Below are positions 34,983 to 43,599 of a stretch of 64,000 nucleotides of DNA, in pieces. Positions within the stretch are counted from its first letter, which is position 1. Each line of letters opens with the position of its first letter. The notes beneath the pieces were generated by a model. That model was not told the origin of the DNA. It saw only the letters and a program-made list of their open reading frames with translations, and did not search any database. The position numbers were made by a program, and so were the translations under genes. This stretch comes from Thalassospira profundimaris (GTDB lineage Bacteria > Pseudomonadota > Alphaproteobacteria > Rhodospirillales > Thalassospiraceae). The stretch lies in NCBI RefSeq assembly GCF_003326675.1, contig NZ_JPWF01000001.1, forward strand, positions 434,001 to 498,000. Reading direction: 5' to 3'.

Positions 34983-35861
34983 TCAGCTTGCAACCGCCTC
35001 GGTCAAGTCATCTTCAAGATTTTGGCTAACATATTCCTGAATCGCCCCTGCCAACTGACGGCTGACCAAGGGATGGGAATCTTCGGCAAGCATTACCGCA
35101 ACGCCCACGGCGGGCAGGGGCGGGAAGCCGTCGCGACTGTCCAAAATCTGGAATTCATCGGTGACACTGGCTGCGGCAAGGGCGGCAACACCAAGACCGT
35201 CACGTACCAGATGTAAAAGAGATGCGGCTTGTCTTGTCGTGGCAAGCAGGCTGAACGGGCGGCCGGATTTTGAAATCGCATCAATGGCCCAAGCATGGAA
35301 TTTGCAATCCTCGGCCGGAAGAACCAGCGGCAGCGGGTCCTGTTCATGTTGCCGATGAATGGGGGACGTCACCCAGACACCCGGTTCATGACGCAGGAAA
35401 TAGCCCTCTTCTCCCATAGCCGAGCGACTGACGAGCGAGATATCAAGTTCCCCCTGATCAAGCATCCGTTGCAGCAGGATGGTTGGATTGACCGAGACAA
35501 AGAATGTCGCATTGGGATGGGCCTTGCGGATGGCGCGCAAGACAACGGGCAGGATTTTCTGGGCGTAGTCATCCGGGCAGCCAATACGGATCGGGCGCGA
35601 GGCATCCTGTGTGCGCAACTTGCCCATGGCCTCGTCCTGAAGCGACAGGATACGCCGCGCATAACCAACAAAGGTAATGCCGTCATTGGTCAGATGAACA
35701 TTACGACCGTCGCGTTCAAACAGCTTGTTATCAACCAGTTCTTCCAGACGTTTCATCTGCATGGAAAAGGCCGATGGCGTGCGCCCGATACGATCGGCAG
35801 CACGGTTGAAACTGCCGCATTCGGCAAAGGCGACAAAACTGCGCAGCAGGTCGGAATCCAT
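34983..35861 (-). CDS. LysR-family transcription regulator
   Basis: 292 residues. The N-terminal winged helix (FVAFAECGSFNRAADRIGRTPSAFSMQMKRLE) and linker helix are typical, followed by the periplasmic-binding-like effector domain from IRIGCPDDYAQ on. It is divergent from a glutathione S-transferase gene with 158 bases between starts. LysR proteins usually regulate the divergent gene with help of a small ligand; that link is inference here. Confidence 0.9.
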   Translation of the reverse strand: MDSDLLRSFVAFAECGSFNRAADRIGRTPSAFSMQMKRLEELVDNKLFERDGRNVHLTNDGITFVGYARRILSLQDEAMGKLRTQDASRPIRIGCPDDYAQKILPVVLRAIRKAHPNATFFVSVNPTILLQRMLDQGELDISLVSRSAMGEEGYFLRHEPGVWVTSPIHRQHEQDPLPLVLPAEDCKFHAWAIDAISKSGRPFSLLATTRQAASLLHLVRDGLGVAALAAASVTDEFQILDSRDGFPPLPAVGVAVMLAEDSHPLVSRQLAGAIQEYVSQNLEDDLTEAVAS

Positions 35862-35871
35862 GGCATCATCC

Positions 35872-35916
35872 TTTGATCAGAAATTATGATCAATTTATTT
35901 GAACTATTGGGTCAAA
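35872..35916. promoter_or_regulatory. Possible LysR binding region
   Basis: TGATCA occurs twice, 13 bases apart (35874-35879 and 35887-35892), and TTTGA (35898-35902) / TCAAA (35912-35916) form a T-N-A type inverted repeat with a 9-base gap. The AT-rich stretch sits between the divergent LysR and GST genes. Confidence 0.35.
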
Positions 35917-36019
35917 ACTATTCGATTGTTTGAAAATCATCCAGCGGCAAATATCGGAGCTGGCCGGCCAATGCTTTAACGCGAATGCTTTTGATGCATG
36001 TGCCACAAGGAATTTCACG

Positions 36020-36628
36020 ATGATTTTGAACGACTATCTGATGTCGGGGAACGGCTATAAAATCCGTTTGCTGCTTTCGATGCTGGGACAATCTTTTGAG
36101 TATGTCGAACGCGACATCATGAAAGGCGAAACCCGCACGCCCGAATATCTCGAAAAGATCAACCCGAACGGCAAGATCCCGGCCCTTGTTCTGGATGACG
36201 GGCGGGTTCTGGCGGAAAGTAACGCCATTTTGGGCTATCTGGCCGAAGGTACAAACTTTATCCCCCATGACCGTTTTGAACGGGCCGAAATGATGGGATG
36301 GTTGTTCTTTGAGCAATATGACCACGAGCCGAACGTCGCTGTTCTGATTTCCTGGTACGAGATCAAGGGACTCCCGGACAATGCCGATATCTTCGAGCCG
36401 ATGAAACAGGCCGGTGCCAAGCGCGCACTTGACCTGATGGAGCGGCGGTTGTCGGACCATAACTGGCTGGTGGGCGAGGCGCTGACGATTGCTGATATCT
36501 CGCTTTATGCCTATACGCACCGGGCGGAACTTGGGAAAATCAGTCTTCAGCCCTATCCGGGTATCCGGGCATGGCTTGCACGGATTGAGGCACTTCCGGG
36601 ATATGTGCCGATTACCTGGACACCCTGA
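36020..36628 (+). CDS. Glutathione S-transferase
   Basis: 202 residues from ATG 36020, behind AAGGA at good spacing. The N-terminal thioredoxin fold has NGKIPALVLDDG and LAESNAILGYLAEG, where the cis-Pro and the Glu-Ser bind glutathione. The all-helical C-terminal domain has NWLVGEALTIADISLYAYTH, the family N-capping motif. The substrate is unknown. The longer frame from 35930 is rejected. Divergent LysR gene suggests regulation by it. Confidence 0.88.
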   Translation: MILNDYLMSGNGYKIRLLLSMLGQSFEYVERDIMKGETRTPEYLEKINPNGKIPALVLDDGRVLAESNAILGYLAEGTNFIPHDRFERAEMMGWLFFEQYDHEPNVAVLISWYEIKGLPDNADIFEPMKQAGAKRALDLMERRLSDHNWLVGEALTIADISLYAYTHRAELGKISLQPYPGIRAWLARIEALPGYVPITWTP

Positions 36629-36636
36629 GTTGTCTT

Positions 36637-36718
36637 AAAAAAAGCAGTCACCACAGACAGGAAATCCACCCGTTTCCGGGGAAAGGGGAAGGAAGTTATT
36701 CCCTGACTGTGGTGACTG
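36637..36718 (-). terminator. Long stem-loop with T run, terminator of the second GST gene
   Basis: Perfect 12-bp arms CAGTCACCACAG (36645-36656) and CTGTGGTGACTG (36707-36718) enclose 50 bases. On the minus strand the stem is followed by one C and seven T's (36643-36637). It lies between two convergent GST genes. Confidence 0.65.
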
Positions 36719-36766
36719 AAGACCCCGATGCGATTAAGGGGAACATCGGGGAGCGGTATCGGGGCC

Positions 36767-37435
36767 TTAGGCGGATTTCAAAATCTGTTCGGGCAGCAAT
36801 GGATCAGTCTGTGCGGCGGAACTGCGTCCCTTGAAACGGTGGTAGGCATCCAGAACATTGGGGACATCATCAAGCATTTCCGGACCGCCGGGCATGACAT
36901 TGAGATAATGCAGCATCGGCATGATCATCATGTCCGGAATGGTGAAACGATCACCAACTGCCCAGCCATCACAATAGGCCTCATTAAGAACCGACAGATC
37001 ATGACGAATGATGTCGGCCTGCTGATTGATTTGGGTTGCAAAGGCCGGGTCATGGCGTTGCTGATGATCGGCAAACACCATCGGAATTACAAATTTGCGG
37101 ATGATGTTTTGATCAAGCCTTGTCATGGCAAGACTGATCCACTGGTTCATGCGCGCAATCTTTTCGGCTTTGACCGGGCTTTGGCGCGGACCGGCAAAGT
37201 TATCGTCGATATATCGGCAGATGGCGGCAGTTTCATAAAGAACGAACGATCCATGGATCAGGACCGGCACCTTGCCAAACGGATTGTGGCGCAAGACGGT
37301 TGGTGTCGCACTTTGTCCCGGCATCTGCACATTGCGGCTGGTGAATTCGAACGGGATTTCCTTTTCGAGACACATGATACGCACGGTTCGGGTCAGGTTG
37401 CTGCGGGGCATTCCGACAATCATCACATCTGACAT
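36767..37435 (-). CDS. Glutathione S-transferase
   Basis: 222 residues. The thioredoxin-like half has HNPFGKVPVLIHG and LYETAAICRYIDD with the cis-Pro and Glu-Thr pair that bind glutathione; the C-terminal helical part has GDRFTIPDMMIMPML. ATG 37435 has AAAGGA upstream. It is divergent from a TetR gene; a perfect 24-bp palindrome lies between them. Substrate unknown. It is not closely similar to the GST at 36020. Confidence 0.87.
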   Translation of the reverse strand: MSDVMIVGMPRSNLTRTVRIMCLEKEIPFEFTSRNVQMPGQSATPTVLRHNPFGKVPVLIHGSFVLYETAAICRYIDDNFAGPRQSPVKAEKIARMNQWISLAMTRLDQNIIRKFVIPMVFADHQQRHDPAFATQINQQADIIRHDLSVLNEAYCDGWAVGDRFTIPDMMIMPMLHYLNVMPGGPEMLDDVPNVLDAYHRFKGRSSAAQTDPLLPEQILKSA

Positions 37436-37507
37436 GGTGGTGTCCTTTGCTGCATGATACGGCACGTAGCCAGTCCGGTCGGTTTGAACCGGTTTGGTGC
37501 ACCGCAC

Positions 37508-37554
37508 TTGCACGCAGCATCGCGTTCCTCATAATATGTTCAAGAACATATTAT
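37508..37554 (+). promoter_or_regulatory. TetR operator palindrome overlapping a promoter
   Basis: ATAATATGTTC (37531-37541), two bases, GAACATATTAT (37544-37554): an 11-bp perfect palindrome. TTGCAC (37508-37513) and TAATAT (37532-37537), 18 bases apart, make a plausible promoter for the TetR gene, with the operator covering the -10 box. Confidence 0.75.
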
Positions 37555-37609
37555 TGTGATGTGGCAAGGTTATCGGAATGTTGATCCGGACAGCCCCGCG
37601 GAGTTGCCA

Positions 37610-38332
37610 ATGCCCTATGACCCAAAGCACAAGCCAAAGACCCGTATTCGTATTCTGAATGCGGCAACCGCACTTTTCAAAAAGCACGGATTTGAAAATG
37701 TGACGATTGATCAGGTGATGGCGGCCGCCGGACTGACACGCGGCGGGTTCTATGCTCATTTCAAAAACAAGGAAGACCTGTTTGTCGCCTGTGTCGAGAA
37801 CGGCATGTCGTTGCTGTCATCCCCGGTTCTGGCAAAGTTGCGCAAGGCAGAGCTGCTTGGCAATGATTGGGTAACGTCTTTTGCCGAACTTTATCTGTCG
37901 CGGCTGCATATTGAAAACCCGGATATGGGTTGCGCCCTGCCGACCCTGTCGACCGAAGTTTCCAGATCAGGGGACAAAGCGCGCACGGCTTTTTCCAAAC
38001 TGATCAATCAGGCGAGTGAAAAGCTTGCCTGGAAACTTGCCAAGGAAGACGCCGTTCCGGGGATTGACCGCCACATCAATATTGACGGGGATGATAAACC
38101 GCGCGATGTGCCCGAATCCTATGAACAGGAAGCAACGGCCATGTTGGCGATGATGGTGGGCGCCGTGGTTCTTAGCCGTGCCGTTGATGACGACACGGCA
38201 GATCGCATTCTTGAACGTACGCGCGATACGATCCTTGATGCCCGATCAAAACAGATCGGGGAAAAGGACGAAAACGTGTCAGAAAGTGACGTCGTCGATC
38301 AGTCAAAGAAGCCGGTCAGAACTTCGGCATAG
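37610..38332 (+). CDS. TetR-family transcription regulator
   Basis: 240 residues from ATG 37610 behind GGAG. The helix-turn-helix region is TALFKKHGFENVTIDQVMAAAG followed by LTRGGFYAHFKNKEDLF, the standard TetR layout; the ligand domain is helical with PDMGCALPTLSTE, a stretch shared with AcrR/NemR-like regulators of GST and reductase genes. The C-terminal 40 residues are charged and probably disordered. Its last 34 bases overlap the convergent dapE end. Confidence 0.88.
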   Translation: MPYDPKHKPKTRIRILNAATALFKKHGFENVTIDQVMAAAGLTRGGFYAHFKNKEDLFVACVENGMSLLSSPVLAKLRKAELLGNDWVTSFAELYLSRLHIENPDMGCALPTLSTEVSRSGDKARTAFSKLINQASEKLAWKLAKEDAVPGIDRHINIDGDDKPRDVPESYEQEATAMLAMMVGAVVLSRAVDDDTADRILERTRDTILDARSKQIGEKDENVSESDVVDQSKKPVRTSA

Positions 38333-39438
38333 ATCGTGACAAGGTTTTCGATGTCATCAACCATCGCATGTTCGTCGACCTTGTGCATGGATTGTCCAAC
38401 CAGACCAAATTCGGCGACTTCGGTATATTTCTGAATGAACCGGGCATCGGACGTGCCGCCGGTAGTGCTCATTTCCGGGCGCTTGCCAGTGACTTTTTCA
38501 GATGCATCGGCAATCAGGGTGGCGAGCTTGCCGGGGTTGGACAGAAATGCCTCGCCCGAGATTTTGACTTTAAGCTCGTGCGTGCCGGCATGTTCTGCAC
38601 AGGTGTCCTCGATCCATTTTTTCAGATCGGCACCGGTATGCTGATCGTTAAAGCGGATGTTAAAGGCGGCACTGACCTTGGCCGGGACCACGTTGGTGGC
38701 GGCATTGCCTGCATCGACCGTGGTGATTTCCAGGTTGCTGGGCTGGAAATGATCGGTGCCCTGATCGAGTTCGCGGGAATTAAGCACATCAAGCGTCTTG
38801 ATCATGCGCGGCACCGGGTTATCGGCCAGATGCGGATAGGCCACATGACCCTGTGCGCCAAAGACTGTCAGCCAACCGGTTACGGAACCGCGGCGACCGA
38901 CTTTCATCATTTCGCCGAGATATTTGGGGTTGGTCGGTTCCCCCACCAGACAGCAATCAAATTTTTCACCCTCCTGGTCGCACCATTCAACCAGTTTAAC
39001 TGTGCCATTGATCGCATCGGCTTCTTCGTCGCCAGTGATCAGGAAGGAAATTGTTTCATCAAAGTCAGGGTTTGCCGCCAGAAAGGCATCAACACCGCCG
39101 ACAAAGCAGGCGATGCCGGTTTTCATATCAACTGCACCACGCCCGAACAGACGGCCATCAATCACATCGCCGCCGAACGGATCAACAGTCCACGCGCTGG
39201 TATCGCCTGCGGGAACCACATCGGTGTGACCGGCGAAGCAGAAGTTGCGGCCCTTGGTGCCCAAACGGGCATAAAGATTGTCAATCGCATCGCTGCCATC
39301 GCCGTCAAAGACCTTGCGCTTGCAATCAAAACCGCGCGCTTCAAGCGCCTTTTGCAGGACATCAAGTGCCCCTGCGTCAGCAGGTGTTACGGATGGGCAA
39401 CGGATCAGTGACTGGGCAAGTTCAAGGGCGGCGGACAT
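38299..39438 (-). CDS. dapE: Succinyl-diaminopimelate desuccinylase
   Basis: 379 residues. Lysine/peptidoglycan pathway enzyme that removes succinate from N-succinyl-LL-diaminopimelate. The M20 metallopeptidase metal ligands are visible: FAGHTDVVPAGD, GRGAVDMKTG, TGDEEADAINGT (catalytic Glu pair), LVGEPTNP and a late SMHKVDEH. Length is normal. It follows dapD on the same strand, with a terminator between them. Confidence 0.95.
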   Translation of the reverse strand: MSAALELAQSLIRCPSVTPADAGALDVLQKALEARGFDCKRKVFDGDGSDAIDNLYARLGTKGRNFCFAGHTDVVPAGDTSAWTVDPFGGDVIDGRLFGRGAVDMKTGIACFVGGVDAFLAANPDFDETISFLITGDEEADAINGTVKLVEWCDQEGEKFDCCLVGEPTNPKYLGEMMKVGRRGSVTGWLTVFGAQGHVAYPHLADNPVPRMIKTLDVLNSRELDQGTDHFQPSNLEITTVDAGNAATNVVPAKVSAAFNIRFNDQHTGADLKKWIEDTCAEHAGTHELKVKISGEAFLSNPGKLATLIADASEKVTGKRPEMSTTGGTSDARFIQKYTEVAEFGLVGQSMHKVDEHAMVDDIENLVTIYAEVLTGFFD

Positions 39439-39494
39439 TGGGCAATCTCTTGTTGGTGATCAGGCAGTAACAGGTTCGATTAGGTGCGTTTATG

Positions 39495-39528
39495 AAAAAG
39501 GGCAAAACGGATTGGCCGTTTTGCCCTT
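39495..39528 (-). terminator. Terminator of dapD
   Basis: AAGGGCAAAACGG (39498-39510) / CCGTTTTGCCCTT (39516-39528) with a 5-base loop; on the minus strand it runs into TTTTT. It separates dapD from dapE, so dapE probably has its own promoter or depends on read-through. Confidence 0.88.
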
Positions 39529-39558
39529 ATAGATCATCCCTGTTGCGCGGAACAGAAA

Positions 39559-40404
39559 TCAGTCGCGCAGCAGTTCGTTGATCGAGGTTTTGGAACGGGT
39601 TTTTTCATCAACACGTTTGATGATAACCGCACAATAAAGGCTCGGCCCCGGGGTGCCATCGGCAAGCGGCTTGCCCGGAAGGCTGCCCGGAACGACGACG
39701 GAATATGCCGGAACACGACCGACAAAGGTTTCGCCGGTGGTGCGATCAATGATTTTGGTCGAAGCGCCGATAAAGACACCCATCGAAATCACGGCACCTT
39801 CTTCGACGATCACGCCTTCAACGATTTCCGAACGGGCACCGATGAATGCATTGTCTTCGATGATGACTGGACCAGCCTGAAGCGGTTCAAGAACGCCGCC
39901 GATACCAGCACCACCCGAAAGGTGAACGTTTTTGCCGATCTGTGCGCAGGAACCAACAGTCGCCCATGTATCAACCATAACGCCGGTATCAACATAGGCG
40001 CCAAGGTTAACAAAGCTCGGCATCAGGACGGTGCCCGGTGCGACATAAGCCGAACGGCGCACGATGCTGCCCGGAACGGCACGGAAACCGGCCTCTTTGA
40101 ACTCGGCTTCGCCCCAACCTTCGAACTTGGACGGAACCTTGTCCCACCAGTTGGTGTTTTCGCCCGGACCGCCGGAAATGGTGGCCATGTCATTCAGACG
40201 GAAAGACAGCAGAACCGCCTTTTTGGCCCACTGATTGACAACCCATTTGCCATCAATCTTTTCGGCAACGCGCAGTTCGCCACGGTCCAGAGCATTCAGC
40301 GTCTGGTTCACGGCCTTGCGGATTTCGCCCTGGGTGGCGGAGCTAATTTCGTCGCGGTTTTCCCAAGCGACGTTAATCACGCCTTCAAGTTCAGTTCTGT
40401 TCAT
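39559..40404 (-). CDS. dapD: 2,3,4,5-tetrahydropyridine-2,6-dicarboxylate N-succinyltransferase
   Basis: 281 residues. Trimeric left-handed beta-helix enzyme that succinylates tetrahydrodipicolinate, two steps before DapE. Hexapeptide repeats run through [36 protein letters not shown] and [16 protein letters not shown]. Start ATG 40404 with [18 protein letters not shown] is normal. dapD and dapE adjacent is common in alphaproteobacteria. Confidence 0.96.
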   Translation of the reverse strand: MNRTELEGVINVAWENRDEISSATQGEIRKAVNQTLNALDRGELRVAEKIDGKWVVNQWAKKAVLLSFRLNDMATISGGPGENTNWWDKVPSKFEGWGEAEFKEAGFRAVPGSIVRRSAYVAPGTVLMPSFVNLGAYVDTGVMVDTWATVGSCAQIGKNVHLSGGAGIGGVLEPLQAGPVIIEDNAFIGARSEIVEGVIVEEGAVISMGVFIGASTKIIDRTTGETFVGRVPAYSVVVPGSLPGKPLADGTPGPSLYCAVIIKRVDEKTRSKTSINELLRD

Positions 40405-40598
40405 TTTCGAAGGTCCTTGCGGTCAGCCTAAATCTGTCGGGCGGAGAATGGTCAATGCAGCCCATGAAGTCAACTCCGCCAGTTTGCGTAGAAGTGCCCT
40501 TTTGGGGCATTTCACCGTTCCTGATCCCTATGCGCGATAGACATAACGGATCAGGCCGCGAAGCTCAATCTTAGAACCGTGACAAATCGGCCTTTGGT

Positions 40599-41294
40599 TT
40601 ACGAAACGGTGGCAAGATTGCGCAGGAAATCGACAATGTTGGTTGTCTGGTGATCAATGCGCGGATCATCGCTGCCATTCTGGGCCCATTCGACGTCGGT
40701 ATTCACCCAAACCGTGGTCATACCCATATCCTTGGCCGGCAAAAGGTTTTTGGCCATATCTTCGAAATAGACCGCCCGGGTTGGGTCAACGCGATCACGT
40801 GCCAGCAACCGGTCATAGGGATGTTGCTGTGGCTTGGGAATGTAGTCGGCGTCAACGATATCAAAAATGGTTTCAAACCGATCCGCGATGCCCAGACGGT
40901 CCATGACCCGTTCGGCATGTCCGCGCGATGCATTGGTGAAAATCAGTTTGCGGCCCGGCAGGTTATCAAGGGCCTCGGCCAGATCAGGTGCCGGTGACAC
41001 AACAGACAGATCAATATCATGAACCTTGGCAAGATAGTCCGCCGGATCGATTTCATATTCGGTCATAAGGCCACGCAGGGTCGTTCCATAGCGATGGAAG
41101 AAATCCTTTTGCACGCGATAGGCTGCGTCTGCTTCGAGTTTCAGTGTGTCGCGCACATATTGACCGATCAGTGCCGATACCTGTGTGAACAGGTCGCAGG
41201 CGGCCGGATACAGCGTGTTGTCGAGATCAAAGATCAGAACAGATTCGGAATTCAGACGCGGCAGGGAAGCGGTGCTTTTCGCAGACAGAGTCAT
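40599..41294 (-). CDS. HAD-family pyrimidine 5'-nucleotidase-like hydrolase
   Basis: 231 residues with all four HAD motifs: IFDLDNTLYP (nucleophile Asp), FTNASRGHAE, Lys in IPKPQQHPYD, and YFEDMAKNLLP. The Asp-Asn-Thr-Leu-Tyr-Pro form and the following helical cap match the SDT1/pyrimidine 5'-nucleotidase group, often found beside dapD in alphaproteobacteria. The substrate assignment is by family only. Confidence 0.85.
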   Translation of the reverse strand: MTLSAKSTASLPRLNSESVLIFDLDNTLYPAACDLFTQVSALIGQYVRDTLKLEADAAYRVQKDFFHRYGTTLRGLMTEYEIDPADYLAKVHDIDLSVVSPAPDLAEALDNLPGRKLIFTNASRGHAERVMDRLGIADRFETIFDIVDADYIPKPQQHPYDRLLARDRVDPTRAVYFEDMAKNLLPAKDMGMTTVWVNTDVEWAQNGSDDPRIDHQTTNIVDFLRNLATVS

Positions 41295-41625
41295 GTCGGG
41301 TGGCCTTAAGCATTAATTTCGCGGGGGCTTGGTTCGAATACCGGGTCATTTGTATGCGATCCTGACGATCTTGCAAACAACTGCCCTGCATTACGCAGGT
41401 TGGCATTGTTGTTATGCGTTTGATGCAGGCACTTAAGGGTCGAAATATTGCAGGTGGGGGTTTAAAAGCCGCTGCAAGAACAAAGATATAGGGAATCCTT
41501 GGGGTAAATATACGGATTTCCTGACTGTTTTCCGCCAGTTTTGCGGGAACGGGTATGGGGTTCTTGTTCGCCAGAATAGCAAATGTCGGGATCGTAAAAC
41601 CCTTGTTAATCAAACCGGGTGGATC
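41295..41625. other. Gene-free stretch upstream of the EAL gene
   Basis: No convincing gene in this gap of about 330 bases. At 41532-41542 it has CCGCCAGTTTT, which looks like the first half of the block shared by the flagellar promoters downstream, but the second half is not recognisable. It holds the promoter of the HAD gene on one side and of the EAL gene on the other; I could not pick clear -35/-10 boxes. Confidence 0.3.
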
Positions 41626-41724
41626 ATGGCACAAAGCCAAAATGGCGGAGCCGACGTTTTTCGAGTTCGGGGGAAGTGGGAAATGTCGAAGTTTGCGGGC
41701 AGCGTGAGAGGGCGCATTGGATAA
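41626..41724 (+). CDS. 32-codon ORF overlapping the EAL gene start
   Basis: ATG 41626, behind GGGTGG, runs to TAA 41722-41724 and encodes MAQSQNGGADVFRVRGKWEM-type sequence ending SVRGRIG. It overlaps the TTG start of the EAL gene by 8 bases in another frame. It may be a coupled leader peptide, or the N-terminal part of the EAL protein separated by a one-base frameshift, since its end would join smoothly to DKLIKARTTELRNERN. Nothing in the window decides this. Confidence 0.4.
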   Translation: MAQSQNGGADVFRVRGKWEMSKFAGSVRGRIG

Positions 41725-43402
41725 ACTTATAAAAGCTCGAACAACCGAATTGCGCAATGAACGGAACCGTTTTGCAGCACTTGCCTTTGTCTGGGGAGAC
41801 CTTCTGCTTGAGCTTGATGGCGATTTCCGGATCGTTTTTGCATCGGGCGCATCGGACGGGATTATGGGGCACCGCCCCCAGGATCTGGCAGGCAAACTTT
41901 TCACAGGTTTTCTGGCAAAGCAGTTTCAACCACTTGTGACCGAGATGTTCCATGTCGCACGTCGGCGTGGTCGTATGGATAATATTCAGGTTCGTTTCGC
42001 GCAAAACCGCGAAATGTTAAGCCCGCCCGTTTCGATGAGCGGCTATTTCCTGCCTGATCTTGGTGATCATTTCTTTGTCGCCCTGCGGGTTGCGATCAAT
42101 TCGTTACCGCCCGAAATCGCCGGTTCCATTCAGCGCGATAATGCCACGGGCCTTCTTGATGAAGAAAGTCTGTCAAAGGTTGTGACCGAACGACTGGTGG
42201 CGCAGCGCGAAACCGGCGTTGAACATAAATTCACCCTGATGACGCTCAATGCGTTTGATCCGCTGTGCAAGCGTATGGAACAGATTGAACGTAACGAACT
42301 GATGGCCAGTGTCGGTGCGTTTTTGCGCGCCCATTCCGTGGCCGGGGATACGGCCGGACGTCTTGGCAAGGAACAGTTTGGCATGTTGCATCGTCCCGAT
42401 GTGCCGATTGGCGATCTTGAAAAACGGATCGAGGAATGTGTGCGGGATGCCGATCCGAAGGGGATCGGTGTTGAAGTGACATCAACCGTGACCGATTTCA
42501 CCGCCGAGGTTATTCCGCCGGGCGATCTGGCGCGCGGGGTTTTGTATTCGATCCGCCGGTTCTGTGATCGTCAGGATCACGGATTTACCTTCTCTCGTCT
42601 GATGGGGCAGGCCGACAATCTGGTCAACAGCACCTTTTCGGCGATGCAGGATTTCGGGATGCGGGTAGATCGCCTGAAATTTGATGCGGTCTATCAGCCG
42701 ATTGTGCGATTGCCCAATGCCGAAATCCATCATTTCGAAGTGCTTGTGCGTTTCTATGATGATGAAGGAAAACTGATCCCGACGCAGGAATTGATCTCGT
42801 TCGCAGAACAGGTCAATATGGTCCACCGTCTTGATCTTGCGATGTTGCGCCGAAACCTTAAATGGATCAAATCACAGCTTGAATCCGGGATAACAGTGCG
42901 TGTTGCCGTGAACGTTTCCGGTCATTCGCTGGAAAACCCGGATTTTTGCCGGTCTGCAATCGCATTGTTCGAACGGAATCGTGAAACTCTTGGCCAATTG
43001 ATGCTGGAGGTCACGGAGACATCCGAAATCAAGGATATTGATACCGCGGCGAAATGGATTTCGCGGTTCCGGGAATTTGGCATTGAAATCTGTCTTGATG
43101 ATTTCGGCACCGGGGCATCGAATTTCCGGTATCTCAGTGCGATGGAAGTCGACTATGTGAAGATTGATGGGGAATCCATTCGTCAATCGATGAAAAGCAG
43201 CAAGGGGCAGGCTTTTATGCGGTCGCTTGTTGATCTATGCCACGAGATCAATGTTGAGGTGGTCGGCGAGATGATCGAAACCGACCAGATGCGAGACCTG
43301 ATCACCAAGGCGGGCTTTGATTACGCCCAAGGGTATCTGTTTGGTAAACCGGAATCCGATATTACCCTTTATTGGCGGGATACGGTTTCAAGGCGGTATT
43401 AA
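41717..43402 (+). CDS. PAS - degenerate GGDEF - EAL cyclic-di-GMP phosphodiesterase
   Basis: 561 residues. A PAS-like N-terminal sensor (20-130), a GGDEF-type region without its signature (AGRLGKEQFGML), then an EAL domain (310-550). EAL catalytic residues look complete: Glu in FEVLVRF, Asn in VNVSGHS, Glu in LEVTETSE, Asp pair in LDDFGTGAS, Lys in YVKIDGES, Glu in VGEMIET, and QGYLFGKP. It should hydrolyse c-di-GMP, which favours motility; the flagellin genes are next. An in-frame stop at 41705 leaves TTG 41717 as the only nearby start. Confidence 0.87.
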   Translation: MDKLIKARTTELRNERNRFAALAFVWGDLLLELDGDFRIVFASGASDGIMGHRPQDLAGKLFTGFLAKQFQPLVTEMFHVARRRGRMDNIQVRFAQNREMLSPPVSMSGYFLPDLGDHFFVALRVAINSLPPEIAGSIQRDNATGLLDEESLSKVVTERLVAQRETGVEHKFTLMTLNAFDPLCKRMEQIERNELMASVGAFLRAHSVAGDTAGRLGKEQFGMLHRPDVPIGDLEKRIEECVRDADPKGIGVEVTSTVTDFTAEVIPPGDLARGVLYSIRRFCDRQDHGFTFSRLMGQADNLVNSTFSAMQDFGMRVDRLKFDAVYQPIVRLPNAEIHHFEVLVRFYDDEGKLIPTQELISFAEQVNMVHRLDLAMLRRNLKWIKSQLESGITVRVAVNVSGHSLENPDFCRSAIALFERNRETLGQLMLEVTETSEIKDIDTAAKWISRFREFGIEICLDDFGTGASNFRYLSAMEVDYVKIDGESIRQSMKSSKGQAFMRSLVDLCHEINVEVVGEMIETDQMRDLITKAGFDYAQGYLFGKPESDITLYWRDTVSRRY

Positions 43403-43442
43403 CCGGCCAAACGCCCTTTGCGGGTGGCGATAAGAACAAGCA

Positions 43443-43467
43443 AGGCTGCCTTCGGGCGGCCTTTTTT
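43443..43467 (+). terminator. Terminator of the EAL gene
   Basis: AGGCTGCC (43443-43450), a TTCG tetraloop, GGCGGCCT (43455-43462), then a T run. It insulates the EAL gene from the flagellin gene. Confidence 0.9.
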
Positions 43468-43495
43468 GTTGTGAATGCCAAAAAATTTAAAAAAC

Positions 43496-43542
43496 CTGCG
43501 CCAGCTTTCCAGGGATGTTGCGTGTGCATCTTTATCGGCCCG
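43496..43542 (+). promoter_or_regulatory. Flagellin 1 promoter block
   Basis: GCGCCAG (43498-43504), then CTTT and ten bases, then TGCGTGTGCATC and TTATCGGCCCG. The same order and 14-base spacing occur before flagellin 2 and, less completely, before flgD. The two parts resemble -35 and -10 elements of a flagellar (sigma28-like) promoter; that assignment is inference. Confidence 0.55.
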
Positions 43543-43555
43543 TATTCGGGGGCCT

Positions 43556-43597
43556 TTTGGCAGGTAAGCCAAACGACACATCCATATAGGAGAGTTA
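43556..43597 (+). promoter_or_regulatory. Flagellin 1 leader hairpin and ribosome binding site
   Basis: TTTGGC (43556-43561), loop AGGTAA, GCCAAA (43568-43573), followed by GACACATCCATATAGGAGAG just before the ATG. Flagellin 2 has the same hairpin loop and the same downstream order. Confidence 0.6.
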
Positions 43598-43599
43598 AA

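Noticed and set aside
41532..41542. A fourth copy of the flagellar promoter block upstream of the EAL gene
   Set aside because: Only CCGCCAGTTTT matches; the second element at the right distance is missing.
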